NCBI GenBank assembly: GCA_016708125.1
Contig: JADJGF010000001.1
Coordinates: 1,820,001 to 1,884,000 of the forward strand
Length of the DNA stretch: 64,000 nucleotides
DNA from: Ignavibacteriota bacterium
GTDB lineage: Bacteria; Bacteroidota; Ignavibacteria; Ignavibacteriales; Melioribacteraceae
Reading direction: 5' to 3'
The notes below the pieces were generated by a model, which was not told the DNA's origin, made no database searches, and saw only the letters and a list, made by a program, of their open reading frames with translations. Below are positions 53,263 through 61,354 of the stretch, in pieces; the first letter of the stretch is position 1; each line of letters opens with the position of its first letter. The position numbers were made by a program, and so were the translations under genes.

Positions 53263-53706
53263 TTATTGAATCATTATTATTTCATCATTTTGGTAAGCAA
53301 CGGAATCAGCTTTCCAATCAATTTTAATTTTCCACATTCCCTGAAGTAAATTATTTGTAGAAATTGCTTGAAAATAATTCGAATCAATTTGTATTGGAAT
53401 TGTTAAATCTTTATTTCTTTCTGAAGGTCTAAATAAAAAAATGTTTCCGTTTATATTTTTATAATTAAAATTTTTGGGAAATCGAAGTTCAATAGAATTA
53501 TTAACGACAGATACTTTTAAATTTTCAGTTAACTGATTTGTTCTTTTAACTTTTTCCATTGTTTCGTTGTATTGAACTTCGGCTTCGTAATAATCATCTC
53601 TAACTAAATTCACATCTTGGCTGAATGAAAAATAAATTAACCAAAATGAAATGAGCATAAATACAATAATTGAAATTGTAATTCCAACACCCCAACTAAT
53701 TTTCAT
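53263..53706 (-). CDS. ccoH: FixH/CcoH-like oxidase assembly protein
   Basis: A 147-residue protein with one N-terminal membrane segment (about 5-28) and a periplasmic domain. The segment VNLVRDDYYEAEVQYNETMEKVKR after the membrane helix is the FixH family signature. FixH/CcoH takes part in assembly or stabilisation of cbb3 oxidase. It starts 15 bases after ccoG ends, on the same strand, as is usual. Confidence 0.9.
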   Translation of the reverse strand: MKISWGVGITISIIVFMLISFWLIYFSFSQDVNLVRDDYYEAEVQYNETMEKVKRTNQLTENLKVSVVNNSIELRFPKNFNYKNINGNIFLFRPSERNKDLTIPIQIDSNYFQAISTNNLLQGMWKIKIDWKADSVAYQNDEIIMIQ

Positions 53707-53721
53707 TTTATTAAATCCTTT

Positions 53722-55191
53722 TTAGTCATTCTCACTTTTGGAATCTTTCATTTCATTATTTTCGTGATTTTCCTGTTCAATTCTTTTTCCGCTAACTTTT
53801 CCTAAGAATGAGGTTTTAATAATATCTATTATTTTTCCTTCCGCTTTAACTGCAATCTGGATTGGCGTATTTAATGTTTTAATATTTTTTTGCGGAATAA
53901 TTACAAAAAATTTGCCTTCGGAAATTCCTTGAGGCTGAATTATTAAATCTCCGGTTAACAATTTAACTTCGCCTTCAATATTTTCTAATTCTAAAGTTGC
54001 CGGAACGGTATTAAAAGTTTTATTAATAATTTTTACATCATACAAATTGCTTAATTTTTCTCCGGGTTGTTCTTGCGCCATCAAGCCTGCAGTTCTTACA
54101 ATTGATAATTCAAAATCAGATCTTGTTGATAATAAAAATGCAATTAAACTAAATAGTAATATCAAAACTACCGTATATCCAATTGCTTTTGAAGTGAAAA
54201 TTTTTCTAACTCCGGTTTCAATTTCATTTTTTGATGCATAACGAATTAGACCGGCTGGACGTTTTACTTTAACCATTACATCGTCGCAAGCATCGATACA
54301 AGCAGTGCAGTTTACACATTCTAATTGTGTTCCGTTTCTTATATCAATTCCGGTTGGACAAACATCAACACATAGATGACAATCAATACAATCGCCTAAA
54401 TTTTGATCTTCGCCTTTTTTGATTTTTCCTCTTGGTTCGCCTCTTTTATAATCATAATGAATTACAATAGAATTAGGATCAAGCATAACACCTTGAAGTC
54501 TTCCATATGGACAAATCATTGTACATACTTGCTCTCTGAAATATGCACCCATAAAATATGTTGCACCGGTAAATAAAATCATTGCAATAAATCTGCCTAA
54601 TACTTCCGGAATTGGTTTGCTAGCTAATTCAAATAAAGCATCAACGCCTATAACCCAAGCAAGTAAAGCATTAGCTATTAAGAATGCTAATACAAAGAAA
54701 ACTGCTTGCTTTAATGTTTTCTTGAAAATCTTTTCGCCATTCCATGGTTGTTTGTTTAGAGCTTTCTGTTTATTTGCATCACCTTCTATTAAATATTCTA
54801 CTTTTCTAAAAACCATTTCCATGAAAATTGTTTGTGGACAAATCCAGCCGCAAAAAATTCTTCCGTAAACAACTGTAAATAAAAAGACGGATATTATTAA
54901 TCCTATAATTGTTAATACAAAAAGATGAAAATCATGCGGACCAAAAGCAATTCCAAATAGAATAAATTTTCTGCCTAAAATATCCAGAAGCATTAAAGGA
55001 TGACCGTTCACCTTAATTAGTGGAACCAAAAACAAAACTGCTAAAAGTAAAATTGCAGCAATAATTCTGTAATTATGAAATTTACCTGAAGGTTTTTTTG
55101 GATAAACCCAAATTCTTTTTCCTTCTTCGGTTACGGTTGCAAGATGATCTCTAAATTCTTCATTGTTTGGGGTTTGATTTGGTGTGTTCAT
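53722..55191 (-). CDS. ccoG: CcoG/FixG, polyferredoxin-like oxidase accessory protein
   Basis: A 489-residue membrane protein. After a soluble start it has five or so hydrophobic segments, the block YGRIFCGWICPQTIFMEMV and EQVCTMICPYGRLQGVM, and two ferredoxin-type motifs: C-x2-C-x2-C-x3-CP in CIDCHLCVDVCPTG and C-x2-C-x2-C-x3-C in CVNCTACIDACD. The C-terminal ~110 residues form the FixG Ig-like domain. CcoG reduces Cu(II) to Cu(I) for delivery to the oxidase. It follows the ccoNOQP terminator, so it has its own or a residual promoter. ccoH follows by 15 bases. Confidence 0.94.
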   Translation of the reverse strand: MNTPNQTPNNEEFRDHLATVTEEGKRIWVYPKKPSGKFHNYRIIAAILLLAVLFLVPLIKVNGHPLMLLDILGRKFILFGIAFGPHDFHLFVLTIIGLIISVFLFTVVYGRIFCGWICPQTIFMEMVFRKVEYLIEGDANKQKALNKQPWNGEKIFKKTLKQAVFFVLAFLIANALLAWVIGVDALFELASKPIPEVLGRFIAMILFTGATYFMGAYFREQVCTMICPYGRLQGVMLDPNSIVIHYDYKRGEPRGKIKKGEDQNLGDCIDCHLCVDVCPTGIDIRNGTQLECVNCTACIDACDDVMVKVKRPAGLIRYASKNEIETGVRKIFTSKAIGYTVVLILLFSLIAFLLSTRSDFELSIVRTAGLMAQEQPGEKLSNLYDVKIINKTFNTVPATLELENIEGEVKLLTGDLIIQPQGISEGKFFVIIPQKNIKTLNTPIQIAVKAEGKIIDIIKTSFLGKVSGKRIEQENHENNEMKDSKSEND

Positions 55192-55256
55192 AGTGTTAAG
55201 TTTTTTAGACTATAAAATATTTTTACTAAATAAAACTTACAAAATATTTTTATGTA

Positions 55257-55295
55257 ATAAAAAACCCTGGCAAACATATTTTGTAAACCAGGGTT
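55257..55295 (-). terminator. intrinsic terminator after ccoP
   Basis: On the - strand the stem AACCCTGG (55263-55270 complement) and CCAGGGTT (55288-55295 complement) is 8 bp with a 17-base loop, followed by a T-run (AAAAAA on the + strand at 55258-55264). It sits 26 bases beyond the end of ccoP and ahead of ccoG. Confidence 0.85.
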
Positions 55296-55320
55296 ATAAA
55301 TAAGAAAAAGGCTTCGTATT

Positions 55321-56136
55321 TTAATAAGTATATAAAGTTCCTTCCGGTGCTTTAGGATTTGCTGGATTGGATCCTCTTAAAGTTAAAATATAACTTGCAA
55401 CTTCCTGCATTTGGTTGGGATCAAGTTGCGTTTGCCAGCTTATCATTCCTTTTGCCGGAACACCATATTTTATTGTTTTAAATAGATCATTGATTTTATT
55501 GCCATGAATCCAATAATCATCAGTAAAATTTGGTCCTACCAAACCTTCTCCATTTTGTCCATGACAAGCAGCGCAGTTTTTAATAAACGTTTGCTTCCCA
55601 TTTGCTAAAGCCGCAGCATCATTTGTAACAGTTACGTTATCTTCATTTAGCAATTTTCCGGATTTGTTTAATATTTCTCTTTCCATGGAAGCAACTTCAA
55701 CTTCGGCCGTATATTCATCTTCCTGAACATTGCCTGAACCGAGAATATGAAAATCAACCATATAAATTACAGCCCAGATTATTGATCCATAAAATATTGC
55801 CATAAACCACGGCGGAATTTTGTTATTTAATTCTTTTATCCCATCAAAATCATGATCTAAAAGAAGTTTTTGTTCATCATTAATACTTGGTCTTTGGTTT
55901 AAAAGATGCATAAGTTTTTTAAACCCGGATTCTTCAGCAGCTTCTCCTTTTTCTGAGTACACCAAAATAAGCCACATAATTATTGCCACTAAAAAAGCTG
56001 TTACTGCTACCATTATTTTGATTATTGATCCCAGCTCACTTCCTGTTTCAGTTGCAGTTTGAGCAATAACAGGTGAGCTAAAAATGAATAACAAAAATAG
56101 CACAGCTATTGTTTTGAATTTTTTAATCAATTTCAT
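55321..56136 (-). CDS. ccoP: cbb3 oxidase subunit CcoP, single-haem form
   Basis: A 271-residue membrane-anchored c-type cytochrome. A signal-peptide-like start is followed by two hydrophobic segments (about 37-60 and 110-130) and a CcoP N-terminal domain, with the helix PPWFMAIFYGSIIWAVIYM as in CcoP/FixP. Only one haem site is present: C188-x2-C191-H192 in CAACHGQ, with Met231 (VPAKGMISW) as sixth ligand. Classical CcoP has two haems; single-haem versions occur in Bacteroidota relatives. It overlaps ccoQ by 14 bases. It passes electrons to the oxidase core. Confidence 0.93.
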   Translation of the reverse strand: MKLIKKFKTIAVLFLLFIFSSPVIAQTATETGSELGSIIKIMVAVTAFLVAIIMWLILVYSEKGEAAEESGFKKLMHLLNQRPSINDEQKLLLDHDFDGIKELNNKIPPWFMAIFYGSIIWAVIYMVDFHILGSGNVQEDEYTAEVEVASMEREILNKSGKLLNEDNVTVTNDAAALANGKQTFIKNCAACHGQNGEGLVGPNFTDDYWIHGNKINDLFKTIKYGVPAKGMISWQTQLDPNQMQEVASYILTLRGSNPANPKAPEGTLYTY

Positions 56137-56326
56137 TTTTGTTCTCTTTATTATTTAAAAAATTATCATTATCTAAAGGAATTTTTTCTAATTCTGATAT
56201 ATATTCTTTGTCTCTTGTGATGATCCAAATAACTGCTCCAATAAAAACGCCAAGAAAAAGTACCAAAGTTATTACCGGATAAATTCCTACATTTTCAATT
56301 GAGCTTAAGTAATTAGAAAATTTCAT
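56123..56326 (-). CDS. ccoQ: small CcoQ-like oxidase subunit
   Basis: A 67-residue protein with one membrane helix (residues ~15-38, ending in WIITRDKEY). The size, helix and position between ccoNO and ccoP fit CcoQ/FixQ, which stabilises the complex. It lies 7 bases after ccoNO and overlaps ccoP by 14 bases. Confidence 0.8.
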   Translation of the reverse strand: MKFSNYLSSIENVGIYPVITLVLFLGVFIGAVIWIITRDKEYISELEKIPLDNDNFLNNKENKNEID

Positions 56327-56333
56327 TTTTCAC

Positions 56334-58460
56334 CTATTTAGCTTGTGCAACTTCTGCTTTAATATCTGTGCCTAATCTTTGGAGATAGGCAATTAAAGCA
56401 ATTATTTCTCTATCCGGTTCAACAACAATTCCGTTATCCAATAAATCATTAGCAATTGTCTGCGCTTGTTGCGTTAATTCGGCTCTTGCTTGCGATTCAA
56501 ATCCTTCTGAGTATGGAACTCCTAAAGTTCTCATCGCAGAAATTTTTGCTTCAAGATTGGAATCGTCTAATTTGTTTTCTATTAACCATGGATAAGTCGG
56601 CATTAAAGAACCAGGCGACATTGATCTTGGATTTTCCATATGCAAATAATGCCACATGTTGGAGTATTTTCCGCCAATTCTGTGCAGATCCGGACCTGTT
56701 CTTTTTGATCCCCATAAAAATGGATGATCATAAACAAATTCGCCGGCTTTTGAGTATTCGCCATATCTTTCAACTTCGGATCTAAATGGTCTTACCAATT
56801 GTGAATGGCAGCTATTGCAAGCTTCTTTAATATAAACATCTCTTCCTTCCAATTCTAAAGGAGAATATGGTTTTACCGATGCAATAGTTGGAATGTTTGA
56901 TTTAATTAAATAAGTTGGAACTATTTCAATAATTCCGCCAATAATAATTGCAACAAAAGCTAAAGCCGTAAATAATAAAGTTTTGGATTCAAGATATCTG
57001 TGGATCATTCCGTATTTTAATTTTTCAGTCATTGGTCCGCGCGGAGCCGCTTCAGCAGCTTCGTTTGCTTCAAAAGAACCTTGCTTCATTGTTTTAGCTA
57101 AATTGTAAACAGCAATAAATAATCCGGTAATATATAATGTCCCGCCAATTGAACGCATTATGTACATTGGAACAATTTGTAAAACGGTTTCTAAGAAGTT
57201 TGGATATTTTAGTAAACCAAGCGGAGTAAATTCCTTCCACATTAGTGATTGTGTAATACCAGCCCACCACATTGGGATAACCCAAACAACAATTCCTAAA
57301 GTCCCAATCCAGAAATGTGCATTAGCTAATTTTTTAGAATATAATTCTGTTTTCCACATTTTAGGAACAAGCCAGTATAACATTCCAAATGTCATAAATC
57401 CGTTCCAACCTAAAGTACCAACATGAACGTGAGCAGGAATCCAATCAGTAAAATGTGCAAGTGCATTAACATTTTTTAATGATAACATTGGTCCTTCAAA
57501 GGTTGACATACCGTAAGCCGTAACACCTACTACGAAAAATTTCAACACCGGATTATCTCTAACTCTATCCCAAGCACCTCTTAATGTTAAGAGACCATTT
57601 AGCATTCCACCCCAAGAAGGCATCCACAACATTATAGAAAATACTGTTCCAAGAGATTGTGCCCAATTAGGTACTGCTGAATACAATAGATGATGAGGTC
57701 CAGCCCAAATGTAAATAAATATCAATGTCCAGAAATGTAAGATTGAAAGTTTATAAGAAAAAATTGGTCTGTTAACAGCTTTAGGTAAATAGTAATACAT
57801 TAATCCTAAAAATGGAGTTGTTAAGAAAAATGCAACAGCATTATGTCCGTACCACCATTGAACAAGAGCATCTTGAATTCCTGCATAAACTGGATAACTT
57901 TTCAAAAATGAAACGGGAAGTTCAATAGAATTTCCGATATGCAAAACAGCAACAGTTACAAATGTTGAAATGTAAAACCAAGCTGCAACGTAAATATGTT
58001 TTTCTCTTCTTTTCATCAAAGTGCCAATCATATTTACACCAAAAACAACCCAAATTAATGCAATCAAAATATCAATCGGCCATTCTAATTCAGCATATTC
58101 TTTGGAAGTAGTTATTCCGGCAACTAAGGTAACAGCCGCAAGAACAATTATTAATTGCCATCCCCAGAAATTAATTTTACTCAAAACGTCACTGAACATT
58201 CTTGCTTTAGAAATACGTTGCAGTGAATAATAAACACCGGTAAAAATTGAATTACCGATAAATGCAAAAATTGCTGCATTTGTGTGTAAAGGTCTTAGGC
58301 GACCAAAAGTAGTGTAAGCAAGGCCTAAGTTTAATTCAGGGTAATATAGGGCAATGGCAATCCACAAGCCAACCGTTAGTGCCACTACACCCCAAACAAC
58401 CGTAGCAATCAAAAACATCTTTACTATCTGGTTGTCATAACTGAATTTTTCAACATTCAT
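56334..58460 (-). CDS. ccoNO: cbb3 oxidase subunits I and II fused (CcoNO)
   Basis: A 708-residue fusion. The N-terminal ~490 residues are CcoN, the catalytic haem-copper subunit, with 12 membrane helices; key histidines are seen in FGRLRPLHTNAAIFAF, WYGHNAVAFFLT, AGPHHLLYSAVP and AHVHVGTLGWNGF. A linker (about 470-520) leads to CcoO, whose single membrane helix is followed by the haem c site C548-x2-C551-H552 (CNSCHSQLVRPF) and MSPGSLMPTYPW with the Met ligand. The fusion is known from Ignavibacteria and Bacteroidota. It reduces oxygen to water and pumps protons with high oxygen affinity. It follows ccoS by 43 bases. Confidence 0.96.
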   Translation of the reverse strand: MNVEKFSYDNQIVKMFLIATVVWGVVALTVGLWIAIALYYPELNLGLAYTTFGRLRPLHTNAAIFAFIGNSIFTGVYYSLQRISKARMFSDVLSKINFWGWQLIIVLAAVTLVAGITTSKEYAELEWPIDILIALIWVVFGVNMIGTLMKRREKHIYVAAWFYISTFVTVAVLHIGNSIELPVSFLKSYPVYAGIQDALVQWWYGHNAVAFFLTTPFLGLMYYYLPKAVNRPIFSYKLSILHFWTLIFIYIWAGPHHLLYSAVPNWAQSLGTVFSIMLWMPSWGGMLNGLLTLRGAWDRVRDNPVLKFFVVGVTAYGMSTFEGPMLSLKNVNALAHFTDWIPAHVHVGTLGWNGFMTFGMLYWLVPKMWKTELYSKKLANAHFWIGTLGIVVWVIPMWWAGITQSLMWKEFTPLGLLKYPNFLETVLQIVPMYIMRSIGGTLYITGLFIAVYNLAKTMKQGSFEANEAAEAAPRGPMTEKLKYGMIHRYLESKTLLFTALAFVAIIIGGIIEIVPTYLIKSNIPTIASVKPYSPLELEGRDVYIKEACNSCHSQLVRPFRSEVERYGEYSKAGEFVYDHPFLWGSKRTGPDLHRIGGKYSNMWHYLHMENPRSMSPGSLMPTYPWLIENKLDDSNLEAKISAMRTLGVPYSEGFESQARAELTQQAQTIANDLLDNGIVVEPDREIIALIAYLQRLGTDIKAEVAQAK

Positions 58461-58503
58461 AAAAGAGGCTCCTTATATGGTTAATTAGTTAGAATCTATA
58501 TTT

Positions 58504-58686
58504 TTATTTATCAGCATCTTTTGGTTGTTCCTTTTCATTCTTGCTCACTTCGTTATCAAATAAAATTCTAATAGATGGAGTATAATTATCATCATATTGC
58601 CCGGTTTTTACCGACCATATATATGCGGCTAAAAACATTATTGCCACAAACGAACTAAACGCAATTAAAACAAATATTACATTCAT
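58504..58686 (-). CDS. ccoS: CcoS-like small oxidase maturation protein
   Basis: A 60-residue protein with one membrane helix at the N-terminus and the segment AAYIWSVKTGQYDDNYTPSI, close to the W-x-V-x-x-G-Q-Y/F-D-D motif of CcoS. CcoS is needed to insert cofactors into the cbb3 core. Its ATG overlaps the last base of the ccoI stop codon, so both are coupled. Confidence 0.9.
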   Translation of the reverse strand: MNVIFVLIAFSSFVAIMFLAAYIWSVKTGQYDDNYTPSIRILFDNEVSKNEKEQPKDADK

Positions 58687-61103
58687 TAAATTAAGTTTCT
58701 CCTTTTAGCCATTAAATTGGTTGTTAAAGTTGCAAAAACCACAACGGAAATTGAACTTAAAGGCATTAATATTGCAGAAATTACCGGGGATAAAGTACCT
58801 TGAACCGCAAAACTCAGTCCAATAATATTATAGAAAAAGGAAATTATAAAACTTAAAATAATAATATTTTTGCTCGTTTTAGAAAATTTTATAAAATCAT
58901 CTAATTTTCCAAACGATTTTGAATCCAAAATTCCATCGCAGGCGGGAGAAAAATTATTTACATTTTCTGCAATTGAAATTCCCACATTGCTTTTTTTAAG
59001 AGCTCCGGCATCGTTTAACCCATCGCCAATCATCAAAACTTGCTCGCCGTTTTCTTGTAATTTCTCAACATAAGTTAATTTGTTAAAAGGTGATTGCTTA
59101 AAAAGCATTTCCGTATTTGGATTAAAAAATTCCGCAAGTAATTTTTTTTCATTATCATTATCGCCAGATAGAATTGATAATTTGTATTCATTTTGTAATG
59201 CTGAAATTACTTCTTTCAAATTTTGTCTGTATGAATTAGAAATTGTAAAAAATCCTTTTGTCTTATCATCAAAAGCTAAATACACTTTTGTGCTTAAATT
59301 ATTTTCATCTTTATCCGAAGTTTCATTTACATAAACTCTTGATCCAATTTGGACTTTTATTCCCTTTATATTTGCGGAAATTCCTTGTCCCGGAATTTCT
59401 TTATAATCTGAAATTTTAAATAATTCTGCATCGGGAAAAATTCTAAAAATATTTTTACTTAACGGATGTGAAGAATTGTGAACAAGAGATTTAACTAATT
59501 TGATTTCGAATTCCGATAAATTATCGCCGACAAAATCAACTTTAGCATTTTGAGTTTCGGTAATTGTTCCGGTTTTATCAAAAACTATAGAAGTAATTTT
59601 TGATAATTTTTCTATCACCAAAGTACTTTTTATATAAAATTTATTTCTTCCGAAAATTCTTAAACTATTTCCGAGTGTGAACGGAGTTGATAAAGCAAGC
59701 GCGCACGGACATGCAATTATTAACACAGCAGTTAATGAATTAAATGCTAAACTTTTATCAATAGGGAACCAATAAAATGCGGCAGATGCGGCAATTAGAA
59801 TAATTATAAAAGTAAAATATTTGCTAACTACATTTACAAATGCATCAATTTTACTTTCATCTTCTTTGTGGAAAGTTTTGTTATTCCATAATTGAGTTAA
59901 ATAACTTTGCGAAACCACTTTAATAATTTCAACTTCAATTGCGCCACCGACTTGTCTTCCTCCGGCGTAAATTAAATCGCCATTAATTTTCTCAACCGGA
60001 TTTGATTCGCCCGTAACAAAACTGTAATCAATAAATGCGGTTCCATTTATCAGCACAGAATCAGCGGGAATCAATTCTCCATTCTTTATAATTATTCTGT
60101 CCTTAACTTCTAACTTTTCAACGGGTTTTGTTGTTTCAATTTTATTCTTCAAAATTGTTACGGCAATTGGAAAGTACGATTTGTAATTTCTTTCAAAATT
60201 TAAAGCGGCGTAAGTTTTACTCTGAAACAATTTCCCAACAATCATAAAGAAAACAAGCGCAGTCATAGAATCTAAATATCCGGCGCCGGTTTGTGTAAAA
60301 ATTTCGTAAAGACTTCTTAAGAAAAGAACTAAAATTCCAATAGAAATTGGCACATCAATATTTACTATTTTTTTTCTTAAACCTTTAAATGCAGAAATAA
60401 AATAATCGCTTGCGCTATAGAAAAATACCGGAAGGGAAAATAAAACATTCAAATAACTGAAAACCGGTTTTACATCATCGGTCGTAATTTCATTTAGTGA
60501 TAAATATTCCGGAAAACTGAAAAGCATAATATTTCCAGCAGCAAATCCCGCAACGCCGATTTTGTACCATAACTTTTTATTAATAATTGCTGATTTTTCA
60601 ACTTCTTTTTCAGCAAGATTTAAATCGGGTTCATAACCAATAGAATCAAGCAGAATAACGATATTTTTAAGATTGGTTTTAGATTCTTCAAATTTGATGG
60701 AAACAATTTTCTTTAAAAAATTTGCTTCGGAGTGAATAATTCCCGAATCCATTTTGTACAAATTTTCTAAGATCCAAATACATGAACTGCAATGAACTTG
60801 CGGAATGCTGAAAGTAATTGTTGTAATTTTTCCGTCGGTAAAATCGATAAGTTTTTCTTTTAGATCTTCATCATCAAGAAAATCAAAATTCTTCTTTATA
60901 TCATTTTTTTTATTTTGACCGGGATTTTCATCAATAGAATAGTAAGTGCAGAGATCATTAGCATCTAAAAGTTCGTAAACGGTTTTGCATCCGTTACAGC
61001 AGAAAATTTTATCATTAATTTTTATTTCGTCATCATTGCATTCTTCACCGCAATGAAAACATATTAATTTTTCCGTCACACTAATTTGTTCTACAGCCTT
61101 CAC
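58686..61103 (-). CDS. ccoI: copper-translocating P-type ATPase CcoI/FixI
   Basis: An 805-residue P1B-type ATPase. The N-terminus has a cysteine-rich metal-binding region (C16-x2-C19, C35, C36, C39), then an HMA domain with C105-x2-C108 (VHCSSC). The membrane metal motif is C465-P-C467 (IIACPCALALS), the phosphorylation site is Asp509 in DKTGT, and the hinge is in GDGLNDAGALKKS. CcoI/FixI delivers copper for the cbb3 oxidase from the cytoplasm to the periplasm. It is the first gene of the oxidase block on this strand, and ccoS overlaps its stop by one base. The 237-base upstream gap should hold the operon promoter; I could not assign a clear FNR palindrome in it. Confidence 0.95.
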   Translation of the reverse strand: MKAVEQISVTEKLICFHCGEECNDDEIKINDKIFCCNGCKTVYELLDANDLCTYYSIDENPGQNKKNDIKKNFDFLDDEDLKEKLIDFTDGKITTITFSIPQVHCSSCIWILENLYKMDSGIIHSEANFLKKIVSIKFEESKTNLKNIVILLDSIGYEPDLNLAEKEVEKSAIINKKLWYKIGVAGFAAGNIMLFSFPEYLSLNEITTDDVKPVFSYLNVLFSLPVFFYSASDYFISAFKGLRKKIVNIDVPISIGILVLFLRSLYEIFTQTGAGYLDSMTALVFFMIVGKLFQSKTYAALNFERNYKSYFPIAVTILKNKIETTKPVEKLEVKDRIIIKNGELIPADSVLINGTAFIDYSFVTGESNPVEKINGDLIYAGGRQVGGAIEVEIIKVVSQSYLTQLWNNKTFHKEDESKIDAFVNVVSKYFTFIIILIAASAAFYWFPIDKSLAFNSLTAVLIIACPCALALSTPFTLGNSLRIFGRNKFYIKSTLVIEKLSKITSIVFDKTGTITETQNAKVDFVGDNLSEFEIKLVKSLVHNSSHPLSKNIFRIFPDAELFKISDYKEIPGQGISANIKGIKVQIGSRVYVNETSDKDENNLSTKVYLAFDDKTKGFFTISNSYRQNLKEVISALQNEYKLSILSGDNDNEKKLLAEFFNPNTEMLFKQSPFNKLTYVEKLQENGEQVLMIGDGLNDAGALKKSNVGISIAENVNNFSPACDGILDSKSFGKLDDFIKFSKTSKNIIILSFIISFFYNIIGLSFAVQGTLSPVISAILMPLSSISVVVFATLTTNLMAKRRNLI

Positions 61104-61327
61104 TTTCTTTTAATTTAGGTTGAATGTTAATTGATAGGCTAAAAGATAATTATTTTTAGATAAATATGAAGCAAAAAAAGACAAAAAGTACTTAATTTTT
61201 ATAAATTTTTTATTCGGATAAATTTGTGTTATTTTAGTAATAAATTATGATAATTTTGGCAAAGGGAATTGTTTCTAAAAAATGATTCAAACTCAAAACA
61301 TCATATTTATAATTTGCTGCGAAAAGA

Positions 61328-61354
61328 GAAGAAGGAAACATTATTTCCTTCTTC
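61328..61354 (-). terminator. hairpin overlapping the end of the helicase gene
   Basis: GAAGAAGGAAA (61328-61338) and TTTCCTTCTTC (61344-61354) form a perfect 11-bp stem; the stop codon of the helicase (61341-61343) lies in the 5-base loop. On the - strand it is followed by TCTTTTC, so it could be the terminator for the helicase. Confidence 0.7.

Noticed and set aside
61104..61280. Possible FNR-type site ahead of ccoI (TTGAT-like words)
   Set aside because: Words such as TTGAT occur but no second half-site with the right spacing was found, so I did not list a regulator site.
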